From JALYNX01 sp963749415 (GTDB taxonomy: Bacteria; Actinomycetota; Acidimicrobiia; Spongiisociales; ZC4RG35), in the NCBI GenBank assembly GCA_963749415.1, contig CAVVMG010000001.1, positions 992,001 to 1,056,000 of the forward strand: 64,000 nucleotides of DNA. Reading direction: 5' to 3'. The notes under the pieces were generated by a model that had not been told where the DNA came from, did not search any database, and was given only the letters and a program-made list of their open reading frames with translations. Shown piece after piece: positions 43,517-52,481 of this stretch (within the stretch, counting starts at the first letter, position 1; the number at the start of each line of letters is the position of its first letter). Position numbers and translations under genes: made by a program.

Positions 43517-44220
43517 CCGACGTCACAGACACCAATCTCCACTTTCACCAAGAGTTAGAGGCCCTCGAGCACACGGTGCTCGGCATGGTCGATCGGGCAG
43601 AGCAGATGGTCGAGATGGCGGTCGAAGGGGTGTGCACCGGAAACCTCGAACTGGCGGAGCGGGTCATATCCCTCGACGACGGCATGGACGAGACCTATTT
43701 ATGGGTCCACAACCAATGGACCACGCTGATGGCCCGGTTCCAACCGCTCGGCTCCGATCTGAGGCGGATGACCGTCCTCCTCCAGCTCAATCAGACCTTC
43801 GAGCGCATGGGCGACCAATGCGTCAACATCGCCAAGATCACGAAGCTGAACCAGGGCCTCCCCCCGGTGGAGCGGATCGTCGGCCAGATCCAGGAGATGG
43901 GCGACCTGGTCCGACCCATGATCAGGTCGGCGATAGAGGCCTACCTCCGCCAGGACCTTGACGAAGCCAGGCTCCTCCCGGCGATGGACCAACCCGTGGA
44001 CCGGCTCAATGCCAACATGTACAAGGAGATCGTGGCTGTCGGCGACCGGCCCCAGATGCTGGAGTGGGCATCGAAGATGCTGATGGTTGCTCGCGCTTTG
44101 GAGCGAATCGGGGATCAGGCGGTCGACTTTGCCGAGCAGACCGCCTACCTGATCACGGGGGAGCGCGCCGAATTCGTCAAGGCAGGACTCGACAGATCGG
44201 CCGATGACGACACAGGTTGA
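43513..44220 (+). CDS. phoU: Phosphate signaling regulator PhoU
   Basis: This is a 235-residue helical protein with the two three-helix PhoU repeats (VLGMVDRAEQMVEMAVEG and VGDRPQMLEWASKMLMVARALERIGDQAVDFAEQ). PhoU inhibits the Pho kinase when phosphate is plentiful and restrains Pst. The ATG at 43513 overlaps the pstB stop. The response regulator gene overlaps its end by 17 bases. Confidence 0.95.
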   Translation: MTDVTDTNLHFHQELEALEHTVLGMVDRAEQMVEMAVEGVCTGNLELAERVISLDDGMDETYLWVHNQWTTLMARFQPLGSDLRRMTVLLQLNQTFERMGDQCVNIAKITKLNQGLPPVERIVGQIQEMGDLVRPMIRSAIEAYLRQDLDEARLLPAMDQPVDRLNANMYKEIVAVGDRPQMLEWASKMLMVARALERIGDQAVDFAEQTAYLITGERAEFVKAGLDRSADDDTG

Positions 44221-44917
44221 CCGCAGGGCACATCGCATCCTGCTGGTAGAGGATGAGCCGGGGCTCGCCGAGTCGGTTCGCTACGCCCTTGGGAGCGAGG
44301 GGTTCGATGTGATCGTCGCCGACACCGGGGTCAGCGGCCTGGAGTCGGCACGGGCCAACCAGCCGGACCTGATACTCCTCGATCTGATGCTTCCCGGCAT
44401 GTCCGGGCTCGATGTCTGCCGCCAGATACGGACCTCATCCGACGTCCCGATCATCATGCTCACGGCCAAGGACGCGGAGTCGGACAAAGTCGCCGGGCTC
44501 GAGCTCGGGGCCGACGACTACATGACCAAGCCGTTCTCGATGCGCGAACTGGTCGCCCGGGTTCGAGCGCAGCTCCGTCGAGCTGCCAAGAGCGGGCTCC
44601 TCTCGGAGTCGAACGAGGTGCTGCGGGGCGGCGCCATCGAGCTCGACATCGACGCTCACCAGGCGAGGTTCAATGGGGAGGGGGTGGATCTGCGCCCCAA
44701 GGAGTTCGAGCTGCTCGAGTCGTTGATGAGGAGGAAGAACCGGCTGGCCGCAAGGCACACCCTGATCGACGAGGTTTGGGGACCGAGCTACTTCGGGGAC
44801 ACCAAGACCCTCGACGTCCACATCAAGCGCCTCCGCCAGAAGCTGGAGCCTGACCCCTCGGAACCGGTCCACATCGTCACCGTGCGCGGCCTCGGCTACA
44901 AATTCGTGGATGAGTAG
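44204..44917 (+). CDS. OmpR/PhoP-type response regulator of the Pho system
   Basis: This is a 237-residue regulator. The receiver domain has the acidic pair ED (16-17), phosphoacceptor Asp60 in LLDLMLPG and Lys in TKPF. The C-terminal winged helix (VDLRPKEFELLESLM and KTLDVHIKRLRQKLEPDP) matches RegX3/PhoP-like regulators. It lies within phoU-pst and should bind the PHO box at 39463. It overlaps the histidine kinase gene by eight bases. Confidence 0.93.
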   Translation: MTTQVDRRAHRILLVEDEPGLAESVRYALGSEGFDVIVADTGVSGLESARANQPDLILLDLMLPGMSGLDVCRQIRTSSDVPIIMLTAKDAESDKVAGLELGADDYMTKPFSMRELVARVRAQLRRAAKSGLLSESNEVLRGGAIELDIDAHQARFNGEGVDLRPKEFELLESLMRRKNRLAARHTLIDEVWGPSYFGDTKTLDVHIKRLRQKLEPDPSEPVHIVTVRGLGYKFVDE

Positions 44918-46640
44918 CCGGAACGTCCCGGGTCGGGCATCCCTCCCGGTTCGCTTCCTGGCATATTTCGCGGTGGCTTTCCTGGTCCTGGTCGGGCTTG
45001 CCGCGTGGCTGGTGGCCGACCGGGTGCAAGGGGAGGCGATCGAGCAGGCGCTGTCCGAATTGGAGACCGAAGCCCGTCTCGCGTCGCAGTCGTTGCCGGC
45101 GGAAGATCTCGATGCCTGGGTGGAGCAGATGTTCCTGGTGAGCGGGCTGCGGTACACGGTGATCGCCACCGATGGCGAGGTCATCGCCGACTCGCACAGC
45201 GAGGCGGCGGAGATGGAGAACCATGGCGACCGCCCCGAGGTCGTCGCCGCGAACGCCGGCGAGGTGGGGACGGATGCCCGGGAAAGTGAGACCACCGGCT
45301 TCGACCAGCATTACCTCGCGCTGCCCCCCGAGGACGGGCTGATCGTCAGGGTGTCGATCTCGGATCGCGACCTCATCGCACGCGTCTCACCATTGACCAA
45401 CGGCATCTGGCTCATCGCGGGCGTGTCCGGGCTGATCGGGCTCCTGATCGTCTGGGCTCTCGGCTCGCGTCTTTCGGCAACGATCAACAAACTGACGGAC
45501 GAGACATTGGCCATGGCCGCCGGCGGGGAGGCGTTCCCGTCCCGTTCCCCGATCGGCGAGCTCGACCGGCTGGGAGGAGCGATCGGGCAGCTCGAGGGGA
45601 GCCAGAAGGCCAGGGTTGTCGATGCACAGGAGGCGAGTGAGACTTTGGAGAGGGTCCTCGGCGCATTGCCCCAGGGGACGATCCTCTTTTCCGAAGCCGA
45701 CGAGGTGTTGTACGCCAACCCATCCGCCTACGAGCTGCTGGGCTCCGTGCCCAACGCACTGGCGGCACTCGCCCCGTTCCCGTTCCAGGATGCAGTCCAC
45801 GAGTGCCGGGAGGCACGACAGCCGGTGGAGCGGCTCGTAGAACACGGCAAGCCGCCGCGGCACCTCCGTGGCGTTGCCACCCCGTTCACCGCCGACGATC
45901 GAATCCTGCTGGTGGTGATGGATGTCACCGAACGGGATCGGGTTGCCTCGGTGCGCCGGGATTTCGTGGCCAATGCCTCCCACGAGCTGAAGACCCCGGT
46001 CTCGTCGATCATCGCCTCCTCCGAGGCACTCCAGATCGCGGTCGAGAGGGGGGACGAGTCGGCGGCCGGTTTCGCACGCCAGATCGAGCTCTCGGCCCGC
46101 CAGCTCGACAGGTTGGTGGGCGACCTCCTCGATCTCTCGCGGCTGGAGCGAGACCAGCCGGAGCTCGACCCGCTGAGCCTCGACCTCTTGGTGCGGGAGG
46201 AGTTGGAGCGCCTACGCCCGGTTGCCGAGGAGAAGGGGATAACGATCGGTTTCGAGCTCGATCCGGTGCAGATCTCGGGAAGCCGGCGTGACGTGGCAAT
46301 CGCGGTCCGCAACCTGCTCGACAATGCCATCCGATACACCGGCCCGGACGGCCTGGTCAGCGCCAATCTGCACAGTGTCGACGGCCGGGCAGTCCTGCAG
46401 ATAGCCGACACCGGAGAGGGAATCCCCACCAGGGATCTGAGCCGGGTGTTCGAGCGCTTCTACCGGGTGGACAATGCTCGGGCTCGGGCCACCGGTGGCA
46501 CCGGGCTCGGGCTGGCGATCGTCAAACACGTCGTGGAAAGTCACGGCGGCGACGTGGACGTCGAGAGTGAGCTGGGGCGAGGCGCGATGTTCACCGTCAG
46601 GCTCCCCGTTCTGAATGGGGAACCATCGGGGCCTGGCTAG
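44910..46640 (+). CDS. Pho sensor histidine kinase (PhoR/SenX3-like)
   Basis: This is a 576-residue membrane histidine kinase. It has an N-terminal helix (about 13-33), an extracytoplasmic sensor region, a second helix (about 168-188), a HAMP linker, a PAS-like segment (about 240-345), HisKA with phospho-His358 in NASHELKTPVSSI, and an HATPase domain (NLLDNAIRYTG, GTGLGLAIVKHV). It pairs with the regulator at 44204. The two are coupled by an eight-base overlap, and the 3' end is near dxs. Confidence 0.94.
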   Translation: MSSRNVPGRASLPVRFLAYFAVAFLVLVGLAAWLVADRVQGEAIEQALSELETEARLASQSLPAEDLDAWVEQMFLVSGLRYTVIATDGEVIADSHSEAAEMENHGDRPEVVAANAGEVGTDARESETTGFDQHYLALPPEDGLIVRVSISDRDLIARVSPLTNGIWLIAGVSGLIGLLIVWALGSRLSATINKLTDETLAMAAGGEAFPSRSPIGELDRLGGAIGQLEGSQKARVVDAQEASETLERVLGALPQGTILFSEADEVLYANPSAYELLGSVPNALAALAPFPFQDAVHECREARQPVERLVEHGKPPRHLRGVATPFTADDRILLVVMDVTERDRVASVRRDFVANASHELKTPVSSIIASSEALQIAVERGDESAAGFARQIELSARQLDRLVGDLLDLSRLERDQPELDPLSLDLLVREELERLRPVAEEKGITIGFELDPVQISGSRRDVAIAVRNLLDNAIRYTGPDGLVSANLHSVDGRAVLQIADTGEGIPTRDLSRVFERFYRVDNARARATGGTGLGLAIVKHVVESHGGDVDVESELGRGAMFTVRLPVLNGEPSGPG

Positions 46641-46666
46641 CCTGACATCGGCTTTCGCCAAATCCC

Positions 46667-48519
46667 ATGTCGATTCTGGACACCATTTCTAGCCCGGCCG
46701 ACCTGCGCCGATTGAGCCCCGAGGAGCTGACGGTGCTCGGTGAGGAGATCCGGGCGTTCATCCTGGAGAAGGTCTCGGAACACGGCGGGCACCTGTCTCC
46801 CAACCTGGGCGTGGTCGAGCTGACGCTTGCTCTGCATCGGGTCTTCGACTCCCCAAACGACAGGATCATCTGGGACGTCGGGCACCAGGCCTACGTTCAC
46901 AAACTGGTGACGGGCCGCATGGCGGGATTCGACCGGCTCCGAGCCACGGGGGGCTCTCCGGCTACCCGAGCCGGGAAGAGTCAGAGCACGATTTCGTCGA
47001 GAACAGCCACGCCTCGACGTCGCTGTCCTACGCGCTGGGTCATGCCCTGGCCGGGTATCCGGGGTACACGATTGCGGTGATCGGCGATGGCGCGCTCACC
47101 GGGGGAATGGCCCTCGAGGCGCTCAACCACATCGCAGTCGCCCGTCCTGCCCGGCTCATCATCGTCCTCAACGACAACGGCCGCTCTTATGCACCGACCG
47201 TGGGTGGAATCGCCGCGCTGGCGACCCTGGCCCACTACCGATTCGATCCCCGCTACGAGCGCACCAAGCAGACCCTGAGCCGGATGCTGCGGGGGCTCCC
47301 CCTGGTGGGGGAGACCGCAGACGAGCTTGCCGGGCGCCTCAAGGACGCCATCAAGCAGATGCTGGAGCCGGCGACCGTGTTCGACGCTCTCGACCTCAAG
47401 TACACCGGGAGGATCGACGGACACGACCTGGCCCTACTCGAAGAGACGCTCGAAGTGGCAAAGTCCTATGACCGGCCGGTAGTCGTCCATGTGGTCACCG
47501 AGAAGGGAAGCGGCTATCAGCCGGCGATCGAGGACGAGTTGGAAAAGCTGCACGGTGTCGCCAGCTTCGACTTGGCGACCGGAAAGGCATTGAAGAGCGA
47601 GCTCAAGCTGACCGAGGTCGCAGGCAAGGCGATCGCAGCCGCAGCCGCCACCCGGCCCGATGTAATCGGGATCTCGCCTGCCATGGTGAGCACGGCCGGC
47701 CTCCTCGACATGGCCCAGCTCTTCCCGGATCGGGTTCACGACACCGCCATCGCCGAGCAACATGCCGTGACCCTGGCCGCGGGGATGGCGATGGCCGGGA
47801 AGAAGCCGGTGGTTGCGGTGTACTCCGCCTTCCTGCAGCGGGCATTCGACCAGATAGTTGCCGACGTGGCACTCCACGACCTTCCTGTGGTGTTCCTGGT
47901 CGACCGGGCCGGGATCACCGGCCCCGACGGGCCATCACACCATGGTGTGTTCGACCTCTCCTATCTCCGGATGATCCCGAACATGGTGGTCGGCGCCCCC
48001 GCGGATGCCGCCGAGTTGTGCGCCATGATCGAGACCGCAGTGGACCACGATGGCCCGATCGCCATCCGCTACCCCAAGGGTGCGGCGGTGTCGATCCCAT
48101 CGATCCCGGTGGCTCCAATCCCGGTCGGCGAGGCGCAGCTTCTGAGCCCCGGATCAGACGTTCTGCTCGTCGCAGTGGGCCGGATGGTCGAGGTGGCGGA
48201 GAAGGCTGCCCTCGACCTGCAGGGAAGAGGAGTATCCACCGGCGTGGTCAACGCCCGTTGGGTGAAGCCGCTCGACCCACGAATCCTGGAGTGGGCAGGC
48301 CCGGCGGCGCATGTGGTGACCCTCGAGGACAATGTCCTGGCCGGTGGGTTCGGCTCGGCGGTCATGGAGGCGTTCTCATCGGCCGGGGTCACCAAGGAGA
48401 TCAGCTGTATCGGGGTCCCCGATCACTTCCTTCCCTTCGGCTCGCCGTCAGATCTCCACGAGTCCCTGGGGATGGACGCGGTGGGCGTGGTCGACCGGGT
48501 GCTGGCCCTGCTTCGCTGA
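46667..48519 (+). CDS. dxs: 1-deoxy-D-xylulose-5-phosphate synthase, frameshift at 46948-46953
   Basis: This is a thiamine-diphosphate enzyme that starts the MEP isoprenoid pathway. The first frame (46667 to about 46953) reads SSPADLRRLSPEEL, GHLSPNLGVVELTLAL and GFDRLRATGG, then runs out of frame. The second frame resumes LSGYPSREESEHDFVENSHAS and includes GDGALTGGMALEA, YAPTVG and the later DRPVVVHVVTEKGSGYQ. The break is in a run of six Gs (46948-46953) where seven would restore one protein of about 617 residues. Sequence error is the simplest reading. Confidence 0.9.
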
Positions 48520-48523
48520 CGGC

Positions 48524-49348
48524 TCAGGCCGGGATTGCGATCCTGCGCTCGTACCAGCGCAGCAGCAGGCTCAGGCTCAGAGTCAGGACTACGTAGATCA
48601 CGACCAGGATGAAGAACGATTCCCGGAAGCGGAAGCTGGATCCCGAGTAGAGCCGAGCCATTTGAGTCAATTCCCGGACGGCGAGGATGCTGACCAGGGA
48701 AGTGTCTTTCATCAGAGAGATCAAGTCGTTTCCCAGCGCAGGGAGCATGTTGCGCACCGCCTGGGGGAGAACGATCCTCCTGGTGATCTGGCGCTCGGTA
48801 AGGCCAACTGACCGCCCGGCCTCAGATTGGGTCCGTGGCACGGACTGGATACCGGCCCGGAACACCTCGGCGATAAAGGCCGCATAGAACAAGGTCAAGG
48901 CAGCGCCGGCCCGTATCGCCTGTGGTATCGCCCTGCTCTCCATTCCGATCAAGGAGGCGAAGTCGGGCACCACTACCAGGGCAATGGCAAAGATGAAGAC
49001 GAGGACGGGGATCCCGCGGACGAATTCGATGTAGAGGGCGGCGAGATTGCTTATCCATGTAACTTTGCTCAGCCGTGCCAAGCCGAGAAAGAGCCCGAGC
49101 ACCGTCGCAACGAGAAAAGACCCGACTGTCAGATACAGGGTTAATGCCAGCCCTTGGGCGAAATTGGCGGGCAGCGGGACGATGGCCTTGAAAGCCTCCC
49201 GATAGGCGTCACTGAGCACGACGGCCGCGGCCATGAGGCCGATGAGCCCGAGCATCCCGACCAGCCACCATGGGAACTCACGGGCATCGAAGCTGTAGGC
49301 GCTGGCCCCCGGTCCGGGGGCGATCTCTGTCTCTGGGTGCTCAGTCAT
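48524..49348 (-). CDS. Polar amino-acid ABC transporter permease
   Basis: This is a 274-residue HisM/GlnP-type permease with about five helices and the EAA-like loop PRTQSEAGRSVGLTERQITRRIVLPQAVRNMLPALGNDLI near 185-220, in the form PRTQSEAGRSVGLTERQI. It is preceded by its likely substrate-binding gene, with a strong hairpin between them. It converges on dxs, with only four bases between stops. Confidence 0.9.
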   Translation of the reverse strand: MTEHPETEIAPGPGASAYSFDAREFPWWLVGMLGLIGLMAAAVVLSDAYREAFKAIVPLPANFAQGLALTLYLTVGSFLVATVLGLFLGLARLSKVTWISNLAALYIEFVRGIPVLVFIFAIALVVVPDFASLIGMESRAIPQAIRAGAALTLFYAAFIAEVFRAGIQSVPRTQSEAGRSVGLTERQITRRIVLPQAVRNMLPALGNDLISLMKDTSLVSILAVRELTQMARLYSGSSFRFRESFFILVVIYVVLTLSLSLLLRWYERRIAIPA

Positions 49349-49363
49349 CGTTGGACCTGACGT

Positions 49364-49396
49364 GAGCGCACCGGACCGGGTCGGTCCGGTGCGCTC
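49364..49396 (-). promoter_or_regulatory. Perfect 14-bp hairpin between binding-protein and permease genes
   Basis: GAGCGCACCGGACC (49364-49377) and GGTCCGGTGCGCTC (49383-49396) are perfectly complementary around GGGTC. On the minus strand it lies downstream of the binding-protein gene and upstream of the permease. It probably reduces permease expression or stabilises the upstream message. Confidence 0.7.
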
Positions 49397-49423
49397 TGCC
49401 CGCTGTGAAGCCGGATGGTGGGA

Positions 49424-50284
49424 TCAGCCGACTTCCTCGATGTCGTCGTAGGTGATGGTGAAACCGACCCCGAAGAACTTCTCCCCGAGCTCGTCCATCG
49501 TGCCGTCGTCCTTCATCGCCTGCAGGGCCTGGTTGACCGGTTCGACCAGGTCCGACCCTTTGGGGAAGATGAACCCGAGGGGGTCGGACTGCAGTCCGTC
49601 ATCGATGGATTTGATCGACTCGGCGTTCACACCGACATAGCCGAGCCCGGCGTAGTCGTCGATGATCACCGCATCGACGTCCCCGGCGATCAGGGCCTCG
49701 ATGGCAAGGCCGAACTGGTCAAAGGCCTGGATCCGGTCTTCGCCGATCAACTCCACCGCCAACTCGTAGTTGGTGGTGCCGATCTGGGTGGCCACCGTCG
49801 CCTCGGGGTCATCGATCAGAGCCTGTGCGGTGTCATATCGATCGTCCTCCAGCAGAACTATGAACTCCTGCTGGACAACCAGGTAGGGGTCGGAGTAGTC
49901 GACGATCTCTTTGCGCTCGTCAGTGATCGAGATCCCGTCTGCCGCCGCGTCGAGCTCTCCAGCCGCCACCTGGTCGATCACCGCCGGCCATGCCGACTCC
50001 ACGAATTCGGCGACGCAATTGAGCAGACCGCAGATGTGGTTCCAGGCGTCGTAATCCCAGCCCTCAGGCTCGGTCTCGCCGACAGGTATGTAGTTGAAGG
50101 GGATATAGGCGTTCTCCACGCCAATGGTGACGGTGCGCCCTTCGAGGTCGGGGAACTCTGTCTCCTCCCCGGCAGTGGTCGTTCCTGTGCCATCGGCGGT
50201 GGTCGCCGTGCCTCCGTCGTCACCACAGGCGGCGAGGACGAAGGCGAGAACCACTCCGAGGATCAATAGTGTGTGTCTCTTCAT
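49424..50284 (-). CDS. Polar amino-acid ABC transporter substrate-binding lipoprotein
   Basis: This is a 286-residue binding lipoprotein of family SBP_bac_3. The signal peptide ends in LAAC (Cys20). The core has VTIGVENAYIPFNYIP, then DAAADGISITDERKEIVDYSDPYLV and AVIIDDYAGLGYV. The start at 50284 is chosen because AAAGGAA precedes it; an upstream ATG at 50302 lacks a binding site. It is divergent from an ATPase gene at 50369, probably a shared system. Confidence 0.92.
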   Translation of the reverse strand: MKRHTLLILGVVLAFVLAACGDDGGTATTADGTGTTTAGEETEFPDLEGRTVTIGVENAYIPFNYIPVGETEPEGWDYDAWNHICGLLNCVAEFVESAWPAVIDQVAAGELDAAADGISITDERKEIVDYSDPYLVVQQEFIVLLEDDRYDTAQALIDDPEATVATQIGTTNYELAVELIGEDRIQAFDQFGLAIEALIAGDVDAVIIDDYAGLGYVGVNAESIKSIDDGLQSDPLGFIFPKGSDLVEPVNQALQAMKDDGTMDELGEKFFGVGFTITYDDIEEVG

Positions 50285-50368
50285 GAATGTGATTCCTTTC
50301 ATGCTCTTCGAGCGGCCTGAAGCGTATCAAGATCGGCGACTCCGGCCATACGTCGGGCGAGGGCAGCG

Positions 50369-51151
50369 ATGACGACTGAGTCGAGTCCCAAGAGTTACGC
50401 CGACGCCACCCGGATCAAGGGCGAGCTCTTCATCGAATGCGTCGGGGTCGACAAGTTCTTTGGCGACTTCCAGGCGTTGAACAACGTCGACATCAATGTT
50501 GGGTTCCGCGAGGTGGTGGTGGTCATCGGTCCCTCGGGGTCCGGCAAGTCGACCCTGATCCGATGCATCAATCGGCTGGAAAAGCACGACCGGGGACGAA
50601 TCGTCGTCGACGGCATCGAGCTCTCCGATGATGTTCGCGCCATCCAGGAAGTGCGCAGGGAGACGGGAATGGTCTTCCAACAGTTCAACCTGTTCCCGCA
50701 TCTCACCGTGCTCGACAACATCACCCTGGCGCCCCGGCATGTCCGCCAGGAGCCGAAGGCGGAAGCCGAGGCCAAGGGAATGGAGCTTCTGAAGCGGGTC
50801 GGGATACCCGAGCAGGCCCGGAAGTACCCGGGTCAGCTCTCCGGAGGACAACAGCAGCGGGTGGCCATCGCCCGCTCGCTGGCGATGCGACCCAAGGTGA
50901 TGATGTTCGACGAGCCCACCTCCGCCCTCGATCCGGAGATGATCAAGGAGGTCCTGGACGTCATGATCGAATTGGCCGAAGGAGGGATGACCATGATCGT
51001 GATCACCCACGAGATGGGGTTCGCCAGGGCGGTGGCCGATCGGGTGGTGTTCATGGCTGAGGGTCAGATCGTCGAGGTGGGCACCCCGGAGCATTTCTTC
51101 ACCGACCCGGTCGAAGACCGCACCAAGCTCTTTCTCAGCCAGATCCTCTGA
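50369..51151 (+). CDS. Amino-acid ABC transporter ATP-binding protein
   Basis: This is a 260-residue ATPase of the GlnQ/HisP type. Walker A GPSGSGKSTLIR, signature LSGGQQQRVAIARSLAM and Walker B VMMFDEPTSALDPEMI are intact. It lies between two substrate-binding genes and may serve both transporters. It is divergent from the lipoprotein gene at 49424 (84 bases apart). Confidence 0.93.
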   Translation: MTTESSPKSYADATRIKGELFIECVGVDKFFGDFQALNNVDINVGFREVVVVIGPSGSGKSTLIRCINRLEKHDRGRIVVDGIELSDDVRAIQEVRRETGMVFQQFNLFPHLTVLDNITLAPRHVRQEPKAEAEAKGMELLKRVGIPEQARKYPGQLSGGQQQRVAIARSLAMRPKVMMFDEPTSALDPEMIKEVLDVMIELAEGGMTMIVITHEMGFARAVADRVVFMAEGQIVEVGTPEHFFTDPVEDRTKLFLSQIL

Positions 51152-51245
51152 AGGCGCCCGCACCTGGTTCGAATCCGCCCGCCAAGGGTAGGTTTCGCCT
51201 CGTGCACCGGGGACTCTTGAAACTCTGAAGCAATAGGAGGAGATC

Positions 51246-52409
51246 ATGAGATCAGGCAAACTGTTGGCGTTGTTGGCTGTCCTGACGTTGGTGCTCGCCG
51301 CCTGTACGGAGGCGGTCGACACCACCACGACGGCTGGAGGGACACCTGAGACCACCGAGGGCGGGGACGGCTCAACTACCACCTCCGGCGGTGGGGATAC
51401 CAGCACCACCGCAGCGGAAGGCCCCGCAGCCGGCGGCCTCTTGGCAGAGGTGCAGAGCCGGGGCAGCCTTCTCTGTGGAGTGAACAATGCGGTACCCGGG
51501 TTTGGGTTCGTCGAAGCCGATGGGAGCCATTCCGGATTCGACATCGACTTTTGCCGCGCCATCGCAGCCGGGGTCCTTGGCGACGCCGAGGCCGTCGAGT
51601 TCTTCGACCTCACCGCCGAACAACGATTCCCGGCCCTCCAATCCGGCGAGGTCGACGTCCTGGTGCGGAACACGACTTACACCGCCGGCCGCGATGGCGG
51701 TGACGGGGCGACCTTCCTCACGACCACCTTCTATGACGGGCAGGGGATGATGGTGTCTGCCGACAGCGGTTTCACCTCGATAGATGACATGACCAACACC
51801 AGCATCTGCGTGCTGTCGGGGACGACGACAGAGCTGAACCTGGCAACCAGGATGGCCGGCATTGAACACACCCCGCTCACGTTCGACGAGAACCCGCTCA
51901 TTCAGGCGGCGTTCATCGAGGGCCAATGCGATGGATGGACCTCGGACAAGTCCCAGCTCGCCGGCGTGCGCTCCGCATGGCCCGATGACCAGGGAGGCCC
52001 CGAGGCCCTAGTCATCCTCGAGGAGACCTTCTCCAAGGAGCCACTGGGGCCGGCAGTGCTCGACGGCGATCCGCAGTGGGCGCAGGCAGTCGACTGGATC
52101 ATCCTGGCCACCATCCAGGCCGAGGAGTTCGGGATCGACTCCACCAATGTCGACACCTTCGCCGACACCGAGGATGCCTCGATCCGGCGATTCCTGGGGC
52201 TCGAGGTGACCACCGACGACGGGACCGCTCCCTTCGACCCCGGTTTGGGGCTGCCAGTCGACTTTGCGGCTCAAGTGATCTCTGCCGTTGGCAACTACGC
52301 CGAGATCTATGACCGCAATGTGGGCCCGGGCACACCCCTCGACCTCCCTCGTGAGCTCAACGCTCTGTGGACCGAAGGCGGACTGCTCTACGCGCCGCCT
52401 TATCGCTGA
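51246..52409 (+). CDS. General L-amino acid ABC transporter substrate-binding lipoprotein (AapJ-like)
   Basis: This is a 387-residue binding lipoprotein with lipobox LVLAAC (Cys20), a Thr/Gly-rich linker of about 40 residues, then the SBP core LLAEVQSRGSLLCGVNNAVPGF. Its length matches AapJ/BztA general amino-acid binding proteins rather than the smaller HisJ type. The start has AGGAGGAG at 51235-51242. It is followed by two large permeases. Confidence 0.9.
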   Translation: MRSGKLLALLAVLTLVLAACTEAVDTTTTAGGTPETTEGGDGSTTTSGGGDTSTTAAEGPAAGGLLAEVQSRGSLLCGVNNAVPGFGFVEADGSHSGFDIDFCRAIAAGVLGDAEAVEFFDLTAEQRFPALQSGEVDVLVRNTTYTAGRDGGDGATFLTTTFYDGQGMMVSADSGFTSIDDMTNTSICVLSGTTTELNLATRMAGIEHTPLTFDENPLIQAAFIEGQCDGWTSDKSQLAGVRSAWPDDQGGPEALVILEETFSKEPLGPAVLDGDPQWAQAVDWIILATIQAEEFGIDSTNVDTFADTEDASIRRFLGLEVTTDDGTAPFDPGLGLPVDFAAQVISAVGNYAEIYDRNVGPGTPLDLPRELNALWTEGGLLYAPPYR

Positions 52410-52481
52410 TTTGAAAAAGCACGGGAGGTGCCCTCCGTCTTGGAGATGGGGGGCACCCTCCTGGGCTCTGTCAGGGATCCA

